From: Polytrichum commune
Taxonomy: Eukaryota > Streptophyta > Polytrichopsida > Polytrichales > Polytrichaceae
Reading direction: 5' to 3'
Assembly: GCA_950295325.1 (NCBI GenBank)
Contig: OX485804.1
Location: 2,542,001-2,606,000, forward strand
DNA length: 64,000 bases
The translations under genes and the position numbers were made by a program. The notes beneath the pieces were generated by a model. That model saw only the letters and a list, made by a program, of their open reading frames with translations, ran no database searches and was not told where the DNA came from. Of this stretch, positions 24,346 through 36,197 are shown piece after piece. The number at the start of each line of letters is the position of its first letter. The first letter of the stretch is position 1.

Positions 24346-25217
24346 AGGGAATGTTGTAGACAAGCGCACTTCTCATTCATCCCAACATAGAAGCCATCAA
24401 ATAATATGCAGCCCAAAGGTTGCTTTCTATATTTGATTTGAGATCGGAATTAGCTTTAAAGACCCCTAATTAGTCTACTCAAGGTCGTTTTGAAATGAAT
24501 TGGCAACAAACCTATAGGACGCCGAGTTTTTATGTTGGATGGATGAGAGGTACGGTTGTGTATGATTATCCCTCTCTCACAATGGCAAGGTCTGCTCTTG
24601 TCCCAAGTTACTTGCAAGCTACTCCGAACGTGTAAAATAAAAATTTCACAATCTGAAGACATAGATTGTCAACATTCAAGGAAACTGAAACTTACATCCA
24701 GCTCCTGAGATCCAGACGACCCATTGCAAATTTTCAACACATAATACTTTTCAGTTGACCACATTCCAGCACTAAATGTCTAACCAAGATTTATACATAG
24801 TCAGAGAATTAACGTGCAACTTTGATGAGGCAAATGCTGTTACATGGAAGTATAATAAGCACAATCTTGTCCTTCAATGCAGATGTCACTCATTCTTCTA
24901 GCTGAATGATTCAAACATATAAATTCAAAGACTAATTTAAAGGTCATACTAATTGCCGCAAACAACCCACAACTTCCTAGATTGCCTCTCATTTGTGAAG
25001 CTCAGAGAAGTGGACCATCAGTAAGGCGTAGGCTTGTGACAGTGCTAGGACAACAATTAAGAGCAGGAGAATGGTGTAAGTTTATGCATTTGATGCTTTC
25101 TCAAAATTGCTGGGAAAAGGAGCCAGTGGTGAAAAAAGTCTCCATATTCATGTGTGCGTGTAAGTCCTGCATAACACCCACCAGATCAAAATATTTCAGA
25201 TCACGCCCCTTAGAAGA

Positions 25218-25685
25218 CTACACTGTTTTTGGTATTTAGTGTCACATGTGTAATAATGTCGCTTATCCTATTTTGAGGCGTATGCTAGGTTACACTGATG
25301 ACCAACAACTTCATTATTCGTTTCACCTCATGACACTTTGGCGTTTAAGTGCACTTACTAATATCTTGGCATGAGTATGTTCAATATTGTTATGAGGTGT
25401 ATGTTTATGATACACAATGGTCTACAAGTTGCCTAAAGTGTGCACAGATGACACTTGACATCAGTATGCTCAATAATATCTTCCCCTTGCATACCAAATC
25501 GCAAAACTATCATCTCAAGTATCCCAATTTGCTACACTAAATGCCATAATATGTATATTATTATTTTTAACTTTAGAAAGTCACTCATGCTGACGAATAG
25601 TATCATATTGGCAATTAGCAGATGTGACACTTTCAGACCTGTGTGCAAATAGTGTACATGACACTAAATACCATAAACAGTGTAG
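25218..25685. mobile_element. MITE-like element, CTACACTGTTT termini (unit B copy)
   Basis: Same ends as 10220-10661. It has about 26 extra bases near 25550-25580, an AT-rich stretch. Confidence 0.65.
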
Positions 25686-25958
25686 CACTCTGATTTGCAA
25701 GGTGGTAAAAACAGAGGAAATTTCCGTGTGCTTTTAAGGTTGGAATCAAACTAATGTCCAGTATTAACCTACTCAGTTGCAAATCGCTGATTTTCAATTA
25801 GACTCAAGGGGACTTATTTGAGACAAATCATTCTTCCAATTACTAACGAAAAGATGTCATAGAAGAGAAATGGAAATGAAGCAATATTCAATTATCAAAT
25901 GCTTCAGGAACAAAGGATGAGAGACCTTAGAGCCCTCCACCTCGGGCATTTTTCTACC

Positions 25959-26032
25959 TCACGCTCCTGGGAAATCAAGGACAAAAGCATCGAGCATTGC
26001 AAGTTCTTCATTATCAAATGGTAGTGCTACAC
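25959..26032 (-). other. Possible alternative 3' exon of the AP2-like gene, copy B
   Basis: Equivalent of 10938-11011, with the same acceptor (TTTTTTTGCAG), 74-bp length and stop. Encodes GVALPFDNEELAMLDAFV with only a few substitutions from copy A. Confidence 0.4.
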
Positions 26033-26489
26033 CTGCAAAAAAACCCCACAAATGTAACCTTTTAAAGCCACCAAAATACTCTCTGTGCCTCTCACTTTTC
26101 ATACACAATGCTTCTATCCATGAATGCCTAAATTTGGAAGTATCATACAGCACGTTGTTATTAGTTCAGAGTATTAGTAAATACTATATGACACCTTGAA
26201 TTTTTTTATTTTTTGTCACGTGGGTTTCATAAACTGCCTGCAATGCACAATAACACTAGTTGCAAAAGCATGAGTGGAGATGAATTAGCTATTCGGAATT
26301 TCCAGCATGGTCATTTTTAAGTGAGGAAAAAGGATGGACCTTGCCCTGTGCATTTAATGTTAGAATCAAGTTGGGAATTGTTATTTTAGAAATCACAATA
26401 CAAGGTCTAATTTTGGAGTGATATTACATGACATCATTTTCTCCCATGCCACTCAAGAGATATCTGAGTGAAGAGGATTGTATTGAATC

Positions 26490-29102
26490 TCAAAGTCGAG
26501 CCTCTATGACTTTGGGAGACAAGGAAGATTGCTCATATTTTTCCACCTCTTGCATCCGATGGCTCATGGAGTTCACATTCAATGAAAGCTTGTATGGATG
26601 TGTCAAAATTTGTGCTTCCATATGTTGGTGTAACTCCTGCACAAGAGAGGACACCAATAGAAAAATCAAAGGAAATCCAATTGATTAAAATATTAAACTT
26701 GGAATAAGCTAACGAAATCAAATTAGAAAAAAATAAACATTTAAATATTGAATAATATTGAATAATATGATAACATAATAATAAAACAAAGGTTAAAATG
26801 TGGAGGGAAAAAAATGTTAAAAAAGGAAAACACAGTGTTTGAAAAGGTAAAAGAGTTTGATAAGGTTTGCATGCAATAGAATGTAACCATCAAATTCAAA
26901 AAGAAGAGAAGAAGTACAGAGAAGAGCTACGACTTAGAGAATAGGATAGAAGCAAATAAGAATTAGAGTATAAATAAAATTAGAACCAAAAAAATAAAAT
27001 TAAAAGAATAAAAAGAAGGTAAAAAAAATATAAACAAATTGAAGGCAATCAGTGGTGTTTGAAAAAGTAAAAGGGTTTGAGAAGGTTTGAATGCAATAGA
27101 AGGTAATCATCAAAATCAAATGGAAGATATAAAATATAGAGAGAATAGCTACAACTCAGAGAATAGGATAGTAACCAATAAAATTCGAACCAAAAAACAA
27201 AAAATTAAAGGTAAAAAAGTACATATCAAAATAAAATGAATAAAATGCAGGTAAATAATGGTAAAACAAAGGTTTTAAAAGGCAATCTGCGGTATTTGAA
27301 AAGGTTTGAGTGCAATAGGAGGTAACCATCAAATCCAAAAAGAAAAGAAAAAGACAGAAGAGAAGAGCTACGAATTAGAGAATACGGTAGTAAATAATGT
27401 TTCCCAAAGGTAAGTCCAATCAATTTAAGAGGAAGCAAGTCAAAAGATTAAAAAGAAGAAGTAAAGAAAATTATTGAATGTGCAAATTGGGGAACACTAC
27501 CAATGGAATATTCATACCCATACACACTTTGTGGCCGATATTGGACGAGCTCTTGGAGGGCATCTGGAGTTGCCCTCTTTGTCCGTGGTCCAAGTAAATC
27601 CTGTTGTGAGAGTTGGCAACACACGGCGAGGTTAAGTACTTCTACTGTATGTCCAGACCTCATAAGACTAATACTAATATGAATAATAAGTCCATGGCAG
27701 CTCCAAGTGCTTCCGTCGGGCTCCTCCTTCAACGTCTTAAGTGCCAGCTGGCCTGCAAGGTCAACGGGCAGGCGTCAGCACACATCAGCATTCCTCACAC
27801 CTGCCTCCACGTGCTCGCCTCGGAACACTCCCGGCGCTCGGGGTGCAGCACCTATCGGGGTCCGATATAGTATAACCGATATCATGGATTATATCAGAAA
27901 CAAAAAGTTCCCGCGATTTGAAAAAAAAAAAGGCACCAGTATATAAAGGCCCTTGCCAAGCTCTCTTACTCTTTGGCTCTCCTTCAGAAACCTGCACACC
28001 ATCTCGTACCTTGAGTTGCACATCTCTGTTCTTCATCCTTGCACATAGGCAACAATCGCCTCAACATCGCCAGTTTTTCCACATGGTTACGCCTCAACGC
28101 TGCCATTTCTTCCTCATATTTACGTTTCTCGGCCATAATCAGGCACTCAATAGCCTCGGTGAGCTACAACACAGAGACAATTACACCGGTTACTTCAACA
28201 CATAACCATCCAGAAATGCACACAAGAAGGGAGTGACAAAACCCACTTTACTGGAAAGTCCTCAAATTGACAATCCAATCAGCAGGGGAACTCCTAATCT
28301 CCAAATTCTTGCTAAAAGTAAACACATACATGTCTCAGATCAACTCTTGCCTGCGTTTGCCTAGGAGGATTTCGAGGATCCTGCACAAGTACTGCACCTC
28401 GACTGCCACAGGCAGAGCGAACAGAGCTGGATTCCGGTGCGTCTGGTGGCATCGGTGGCTCCTCCGTCTTCCCGCGGTCGAGACGGTGGACCGAATCTGC
28501 AAGGAGGAATTCAACCTGCCAAAATGAGAGTGGAAAGACCGGGACTCGTCTCGTTCTGTTTGTCTTGTTCTATCAAAGCGATGTTGTATGCAAATTTCCG
28601 GCGTCGACATGAACCCGACATTGTTAACCCTTACAAAAAAAAATTACAAAAAAACCCTAAACCAGCCATTTCTTCAAGCATATCAACACTTAACCGTGTA
28701 AGGACCTCTGGTCTCCTCTGGTCTCCTCTGTACACCAAACCCAAAAAAAAGAAAAGAAAAAAAAAGCATTGCCCCAATCGTACCTTTGGGGACCTCGGCG
28801 GCAGTGGACTGGTTTACTCCAGCCTCCTGCTGCAAACAATCTGTCTCTGACTCCAGCGCCTGCAGCACAACCTGTTTGAATTCCTCGCTACGAAATTCGA
28901 CAAGAAGGCCAGGAACATCGGGATGATCGTCACCGAGAGCCTTGAAGGCAGCAACGTAGAGATCGATAGTCTCAACAATCCTCTTAGCCAAGTTCAAATC
29001 ATCCACAGTCATCCATATCGTCTTCCTTCCAGGTAGTCGCATGTTCACAACAACTTTGCGGCCTCGGCATATGATGCCCCTCCAATCCTCGTCTACGTCC
29101 AT
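26490..29102 (-). CDS. Six-exon gene, divergent AP2/ERF-like N-terminus plus coiled coil (copy B, shorter C-terminus)
   Basis: Exons on the minus strand: 28784-29102, 28330-28496, 28010-28163, 27675-27752, 27518-27600 and 26490-26636, about 315 residues. Compared with copy A, exons 1-5 differ in length by 0, -6, +12, +3 and +18 bp, all multiples of three, and every splice site is kept. That pattern argues for selection on the reading frame. Exon 1 reads MDVDEDWRGI, then VNMRLPGRKTIWMTVDDL. Exon 3 is a longer coiled coil (MAEKRKYEEEMAALRRNHVE). Exon 6 has a TGA where copy A has TTA one codon on, so the protein ends at KVIEARL, 22 residues earlier. Function is unknown; the AP2-like reading is tentative. 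The intron between exons 5 and 6 holds the tandem repeat at 26830-27330. Confidence 0.6.
26830..27330. repeat. Purine-rich intronic tandem repeat, about three units (copy B)
   Basis: Units start near 26830, 27052 and 27292. Text is shared with 11795-12560 (GGTTTGAATGCAATAGAAGG, AGAGAATAGGATAG). One unit fewer than copy A. Confidence 0.8.
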
Positions 29103-29440
29103 TTCGGTATTCTCTCTGGGGCCGGAATGCTAGAATTTTTCCCAAGGGATGTGCATCTGCTACGCAAGAAGGCGACGGAGACGAGAGAAAGGAAGTTCAT
29201 CGAAGAGGTTGGGGTTGTGGGTAGGCGCTCGCCGAAGCGAATATTGCTGCAGACATGTCTGCTCTTGTGTCTGCACATCTCCACACTCGGGTGTCTGCTG
29301 CCTGCATTCGCAGCACTTCCCACCGACAAGTTCACACGTAAGATTCTAAGGGTCCCAGCCAAGTAAAACTCGACACGTCGGATGTCGATTATACAAGGAT
29401 AATCCCGTCCGCTTTTGCTGAGCAAGAGGTCGCTGTGACT
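29103..29440 (-). promoter_or_regulatory. Conserved 5' region of the AP2-like gene, copy B
   Basis: Equivalent of 14177-14500. It has a 12-bp insertion (near 29265) and a TATAAT at about 29390. Confidence 0.45.
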
Positions 29441-30867
29441 CGTTCGCAAGGTAAACGAGGGCGAGTTAATTAATTAGGTGAAGGAAGGTGAGCGTGAAGG
29501 GTGGTGCGGAAATTAAGTTGAGGGAAGTAGGCCTAATTCGGTTACTCCTCTTGAAGGGATACCTATATTTGAGTGGTGTCAATATGCTTAAGTTGTGGAT
29601 CTAAGGATGGACACCCAAACCATACAGGTTGTGTTAAAGAGACATTAGACTATGTGCTCATTACTATAGGGTTCTAGAATCAATAGTCAATATAACTGGG
29701 CGGACCTATATGATTACGTAATAAGAGAGAAAAGCTTGAGCACTTTGATAATGAATAAGAACCTCAAATGAGCTCTAAAAATTATGGGGGAAATTATGGG
29801 TGTGATTTGGATTTGCTAGTCATCTTGTACCCATTGTGACTTTTCTAAATGTAAAGTGTCCATTTAAGACCCACTTACTCTAGGTCTAGTACGTCAACAA
29901 CACCTTCTTTCATTTTCACTGGCACCAACAATAATCCGTAAATGCACAAGCCCAATTTTGGGTCAAATGGTCACATTTGAGTCTCCCCTTGACCAATGTT
30001 TATATGTCTTTTCCTTGGTGTTTGATTTGGAGTTCAAGTCTTGGGGGGGGGGGGGTCACTAGCAAAAATCATAGAAACAACATGCCATAAAAAAAATAGG
30101 GTCTAATATATACATTGTAAATAAAATTTGCAAAAAAACATACATATAATACATGGGATGTAAATATAGTGAAACATGTTTGCATGTAAAATACCATCAC
30201 ATATGATGGCCTCTTTTATCTAGTCAGTACAGGTAAAATAACGTGGAAACAATTACTAGGGGTAGCAGGTATAGGATAGGATTTGTACTAGTGGATGAAA
30301 ACACGTAATTTTTTGTTGAAAAATCTTGGATGGATGACTTTGCAAGCTGGCTAGCTTGAACAATACTGAACCAACGTATCCAATGTGGATTTAATGTTCT
30401 CTACCTACGTGCCAGGAGGGAAATTTTCAATACATTGTTTGAATTGCAATCTTCTTTCTAATTTCTTTGGCAGTATAAGTAAAATAGGGTGTTTTTAGAT
30501 AATTCCCTAAAAATATTATAATTACTGATAGGGTGTATTAAAATACAAGCATTTATTTTGAAAAATACCATCCTTATAATCTTTTCTACGAGGTAAATAG
30601 CCCCCTCATAAATGAGTCTTTAGTGCATGTGTATGCATTAATACAAGAGGGAGTGACGCCCCGAGGTTGAAGTCCAAGATTTAACCATACATATTGAAAA
30701 CCAATCATCCAATTAATCAATCTCATAATTCGAGGTTAATCCAAACCATGTTTTTGTCAAGTGGAGTCTACTTAGTGCAAGGACAACGATGTAGTCATGT
30801 TATATTGATAATTATGTGGTGTAAATGGTGGACAATTTGGGAGGAGGGACCATAAGTGAGGGACTTG

Positions 30868-31365
30868 CCCGGGTACGCAACTCCCGTATTATATGGTCTT
30901 GATTATAATCACTTATAATGCGTTTTAGTCCAATATTGAGTGATACAATTTGTTTTAATGTAGGAAACCCTTGTAGCCCATCTAACAAGGAATCCAAAAA
31001 TGTAATTATATATAGGAAATGAATATTTTTTGAAGCATACAATTGCATTAAAAACCTAATTATATGATTTAAAAAAAATACAAGTACCATAGGTCAAACT
31101 ACCCAACTTTTTGGACTTTTTAATAAAATTTTAACATTGTGAATGAATTATAATTTTAATGGGAGGCAACTCTTCGTGGCTTATAATTTTAATGGGAGGC
31201 TTAATAAATATGCAACCCAACTTTGTTTTCATCTCATTTTATTTAATTTGGTCTTCACCCAACTTTTTGATCATTTTAATTTGATATAATTTTTACAAAA
31301 GCCGTCCTCTAAGCCGTTTTAAGTACGATGCCCCCTGCGTATAATATGGGAGTTGCGTACCCGGG
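30868..31365. mobile_element. 498-bp hAT-type MITE with 8-bp target duplication
   Basis: Flanked by GGGACTTG at 30860-30867 and 31366-31373. Unit A has a single GGGACTTG at the same place (about 16000). The ends are inverted repeats of 25 bp with one mismatch (CCCGGGTACGCAACTCCC, then G or A, then TATTAT). No transposase frame. An 8-bp duplication is the hallmark of the hAT superfamily, though these ends lack the usual CAG start. It inserted after units A and B separated. Confidence 0.88.
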
Positions 31366-31715
31366 GGGACTTGGGGGTGCACTCAATGATGGATCATCAA
31401 AATAACATGATTGAGTGCTTTTGATCCCCTATTTGAGATTTGCTATTGATATGGAAAAATTAAGTAGTTCTTAAACCTTGTGCAACTTCTATGATGTGAT
31501 AGAAGATCATTATATCTTTTAAGTGTTGTAAATTTTATCCTACAAATTTTCAAAGAAAAAAATGAGACATTTTGATTCAAACATTCATGCAAGTTTCGAC
31601 AAGGAAACATGTGGAGGGGGTTGGATGCATGTTTTAAATTTTAAATGATATTTTATATCATATCATTATATAAATTCTTGATCATGTGAACACCAATGAA
31701 TAGGGTGAACCGACC

Positions 31716-32044
31716 ACTACACTAAATATCCCTATTAGTGTGGGTGGAATATTGGTGTGGAATTAACATGGGCCCAAGACCTAAAGTCTTCCCCCAAGCC
31801 TTCAATAAGACTTCCCACCAACACATTGAATATTAGTTACAAGACAAAAGTGACAAAAAACAGAATAATCACCCACACTAGTTTTCTTGGAAAAATATTA
31901 CTATGGCTCACAGTATAATTCTCAACTAGAAATTGAGCGTGTGATGAAAGTTCATGCGGCCCACACTAATTCTCATGATTATAAATCTTAGTGTGGGCTC
32001 AAGGAAATTACTATGGCCCACATGAATAGGATTATTTAGTGGAG
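31716..32044. mobile_element. MITE-like element, ACTACACTAAATA termini (unit B copy)
   Basis: Orthologue of 16354-16681. The right end has one change (TTTAGTGGAG). Confidence 0.65.
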
Positions 32045-32534
32045 TTACAGTTGAATGGGTTGAGTTCGAGAAATTACCAATTCAAATTCAAGACTTTATT
32101 GAAAATTACTTCATTGAAAATTACCAATCCATTTAGCGGAATTTACAGAACATACAGAGTAGTCCACAGTTTAAGAAAGGAAAACCGAAAGATGTCAGCA
32201 TGTAACCGGTCGGCCTTCGAAAACACTAGGATCTGCACTGATTATGCCCAAAATCTCCAGCGACACTGGCAGACACCATAGTAACATGCATGCTTATATA
32301 TCACAAGTTATTATTTATGCCAGTGCTCCAAAGTTGAGGGGGGTGAAGTTAAGTTAAGGTACCATTCCCTCATGCAATTGTGGGCGACACTTTTCACCTC
32401 CAACTCAACTTAGAACATGAGGTGGTGCTGCTTGGGTGAATAATAATTAAATTCAAATGCAGGGCTACAACATCCCCGGCCCTGCATTGTCCATCACTCA
32501 GAGTCAAGGGCCATAAACGGCCGTGGTTCTAGAC

Positions 32535-33527
32535 GGCTAGGGTGAACCAGCAGCTACACTCGTACCATCGGGGGATGTTAATTAATTATAATTAATTAGT
32601 CTTACTTTATTGGCTCTGTCTGTAGGACAGAGACTATGCATCAACTTCTTCGTTTCAAGAGCAAATTTCCTAACCACTTTGTGTTCACACTTGGACGTTA
32701 CTTGTTCTTGTTATTTTGGTCCACTTTATGTAATGTGGATGTTAACTCTATATATATATAAGTGCTCCCTAAAATGCATTGAAAGAAATCTAGTTAACTA
32801 TAGTTAATTTGGCAGTTCTTGGTTATTTATTTTTAAAATTTCGGGTGATAAATGAGTAGCTTCAATCCTTGACCTGTATTTGAGAAGAAGGTGCACAAAA
32901 TCCAAGAAAGGTTTGGTATAGTGAATAGCCATGGATTGGCGTAAGCAAAATAATCAGCTACAATTGTAGTCTTTCATAGCAAAGGACAGAGCCTCACGGT
33001 TCTACCGTTTTCTTGTTTGGTAAGCACACTTTTCTGATTTATTTGGGCTTAAATAGGATTCATCAGAATTAATTAGACTTAATGACATTAAATCACACTT
33101 AATTGGTTTGAATGTGTATGAATACTTGTGAAAGTAGGCGGCGTTATTAAAATATTATAAAATATACATACTAAATCAGCACACTAAATTTAAGTGTCAT
33201 TTTAGAATGACAGAGAGAATTTCAAATGGTAAGTCAAAAAAATTATAACTTCAATGTTAATGAGGATTTTGTAATTTTATTTGACCTCCAAGTTGATTAC
33301 ATGCTTCATTGATGGTTTCACTTCCGGAATGAAATCCCAATGAATTGCTTATTTACTAATTGGAAGTGCACATATATATTGGATTTTAGACCTTGAAGGC
33401 GAAGTGCACTCAATATGGGATTTGTAGTCAAGCGGGCTTCCCCATAAAGAAGGATGAAGTTTTCAGTGTCATCCGCGAGGCCTTCATCCCCCGAAGGTAC
33501 GAGTGTAGCTGCTGGTTCACCCTACCC
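32535..33527. mobile_element. 993-bp non-autonomous Mutator-like element
   Basis: Flanked by GGTTCTAGAC at 32525-32534 and 33528-33537. Unit A has no insert here (about 17155-17165). The ends form inverted repeats of about 43 bp with about two mismatches, starting GG(C/G)TAGGGTGAACCAGC and passing through TACACTCGTACC. A 9-11 bp duplication and GG ends fit Mutator-like elements. No transposase frame. The inside holds an R1 repeat (33024-33440), so it has carried other sequence. Confidence 0.88.
33024..33440. repeat. Dispersed repeat R1, copy 4, inside the Mutator-like element
   Basis: Diverged R1 text (CACTTCCGGAATGAAATCCC, GTGCACTCAATATGGGATTT). Closer to copy 2 (20400-20815) than to copies 1 and 3. 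Confidence 0.7.
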
Positions 33528-34099
33528 GGTTCTAGACCTGGTGCAAATCCACTAAGTTAGTGCCTGCAGTCAAAACGGATCGAGGGAGCACAACTAACTT
33601 ACTTCTTAATTATAACTTAACCCTAAACGATGTGTGGAAAAGACATCCATCTAAAGCCCACGAGGTCAGACAGGTTTAATCTTGAAAGTGATCTTCTCAC
33701 AACCCATAAATGGCAGCATGCAGGAGTCTGCTGATGAAAACTACTCCACCGTAAGTACTTACACCAGGTGGAATATTAATGCTTACTCACTCACTTCTTG
33801 GCCAATACCACTTGGCTTATTGTTAACTTTTTCTCTATACCCTAGGGCCCCCTTTTGTACATCTACCTTAACCTCAACATTCCAAATACCATAGGTTGAT
33901 AGCCGGTCTGATACAATTACGTTGAGTTAGTTAAAGTGCCAAAAGTTGGTTCGACACTTGCAAACAATACATTTGAAAATCTCAACACTTTTCCTATGAC
34001 TTTCTCACAATTCCAATTAGTTCACATATCCCCAATCAACATGTTTGAGGTGTCCACATCACACATTGTATTGTTTGTACGTTTAAGTATATAACTCCT

Positions 34100-35390
34100 C
34101 CCCATGAGGTGTCCACAATCCATGTGGGATAGGTAAACTTGAGAGATGAAGCCCAGTAGTCCTCGTGTATGTGTTTGTCCGCATCTTTTTTATAAAAACT
34201 TCAAATCGCACTTCTGTTTGTTGGTGGTGGTAGTATGTTTGATTGTCTAAGTTTTCTTGGTGTAAAACAACTCCCAAAAAAAGGATTCTTTTTAACACAA
34301 TCAAGCTCCGAAAATATGTTCATAACACATTTTCTCTTGAAACCCCCTCACTTCTTGAAAATGCTTATTGAAATTCGTTCATTTCATTGCACAAATTTTT
34401 AAAATCACAAAGTTAATTAGTCTTGGATGTAGTACTTTGTTTCATGTACTAACTTTCTCTAGTTGGACACAATTCCAAATAAGTGCATCTTCCTTGTGGA
34501 ATTTAGGCCCGAAAATGTATTAAGGACATAGACCAAGTTCTCAGTACATAATCTTGCAATTTCATGTTTACCCATAGTATGCTTTGCGATAACCGAGGAT
34601 GACTTGGAATATAATGTGAACCCCTTCTTTATGTAGTGCCTTAAAATGGATTGTTAACACTATATAAGCTTGTGTATAGTGAGAATTTACCATATTTGGC
34701 AAAATCGTAAGGTGAATTAAAGTTGACAAAATCTGTCTACTTTTTTCAAAATAATTTGACATTTATTTCCAAGATTATTTTGTGCCGGAGCAGCTATTAG
34801 CCTTTTCAAATGTAAATATTAGACAAAAATAATGCCTCTCCCTTCTGTATACTATATACACTAATGCCTCAAGTAAATACCCCTTCTTACATCACATTAG
34901 TTTATATGTGGTATGAGGAGTGCACCCCTCGTAGATGACCCAAAATTGCAACATGGGCTTGATGTTAAGGTGGTGGACATTCTCAATATCAATATGCACT
35001 TATAGTGCAAGAGATTAGGGTGTTGATTTTTGCACCATCTACTTCAATAAACTTACATTTATCTCTACATCACAACCTTGTAGATTCATATATATATATA
35101 ACATCCAAGTACAACATTGAATCAATGCCTACGAAACACATGGGTACAAATCTAAACTTTTGTTACTATATTTTTTTTTCATAGACGCAAAACTTAGGTA
35201 AACTTGCCCTAATATCAATGTAATTTAGAATGGTATTGACCAAATAATAACGCGAGTATACAAAGATTCATTCACCTTGACACACCCACCAAATATCAAT
35301 GTTTGATTGGTACTATCATTTGATATCCACAGGTAGGTTCTTTGATACCATTATCGATGATGATGATGATTTTACCATACATTCACTTGT
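34100..35390. other. AT-rich spacer, no gene seen
   Basis: Diverged matches to 52600-52700 (GTATACTATATACACTAATGCC) and 54740-54890 (TTTAGAATGGTATTGACC). A GATGAT run sits at 35356-35371, just before unit C. Confidence 0.55.
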
Positions 35391-35848
35391 ATACCGGTCC
35401 AACATTGGTCAGGACTCCATGCAGAGTCAATCTTAAATTAAATTTGTAAGCATAGAAGCAGACTTGAGTCTTGTTGCTTCCATGAATTATTGCTTTGATC
35501 TTGAACAACGGTTTCAATGGAAATGAATGAGCCATTGCAAAGGGAGAATGAGTGTTGTTGCAGGCTCTAAGTTTTACACAGCTAGATGCCGATCCTGACC
35601 TTGAATGGCTGGGCTGGGTAGTAAAAGTAGAAGCAGTAGGGTTGTGACAAATTATAATCAACTATTTCAACTCCATACATGATGCCAATGATCTTCATGA
35701 TTGAATAGTCAAAGCAACATTATAACTTACTCATTCACAGTGTTGTATGATGAATTTAGCTAAGTAGCTTATGCTCTGTTCACATTCATTTTGTTTCTGC
35801 TGGGAAGTCCGAGCTTGTTTGTGATTTGGGTGCAGTAGAAGCTTCATA

Positions 35849-36197
35849 AGGTAGGGGTGGTTATTTCCGTCCAAATTTCAGATGTGCCTAGTTGGGATGT
35901 TGAAACTATTTTTTTATAAATTTTGAGCGCTCTGCAAAGCTGGTGCAAGAGCAACTATGAAAAAATAAAAGTTTTCCAGCATGTTTGTGATTTCCTACAA
36001 ATTTTTAAAGGTAACCTTGTAGAATGACCAACACTTGCACATAGGGTACGTGGTATATCCACAGGGTGGATTTCTAAAACCGACCGCTGGCAGCCAATGA
36101 AATGTTGGCAGCATTGTGAACGGTAAAAGCACCTAGAAAGGTGCTTCCGACATAGGGGTCGACTTTAGGACCCGCACGGAAATTGCCACCCCTACCT
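35849..36197. mobile_element. 349-bp MITE with TA target duplication
   Basis: Flanked by TA on both sides (35847-35848, 36198-36199). Units A and B read GCTTCATATACTGAC without the insert. Ends are inverted repeats of 22 bp with two mismatches (AGGTAGGGGTGG, two variable bases, ATTTCCGT). TA duplication suggests a Tc1/mariner-type (Stowaway-like) MITE, though the ends are not the usual CTCCCTCC. Present only in unit C. Confidence 0.85.

Larger units (their letters stand above)
20826..35390. repeat. Segmental duplication unit B
   Basis: Collinear with unit A from its base 385 onward. It differs by lacking the text equivalent to 1655-3285 and the cassette, and by carrying the hAT-type and Mutator-type insertions. 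Sequence from 34100 to 35390 has no equivalent in A but a diverged one at 52600-54890. Confidence 0.9.
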
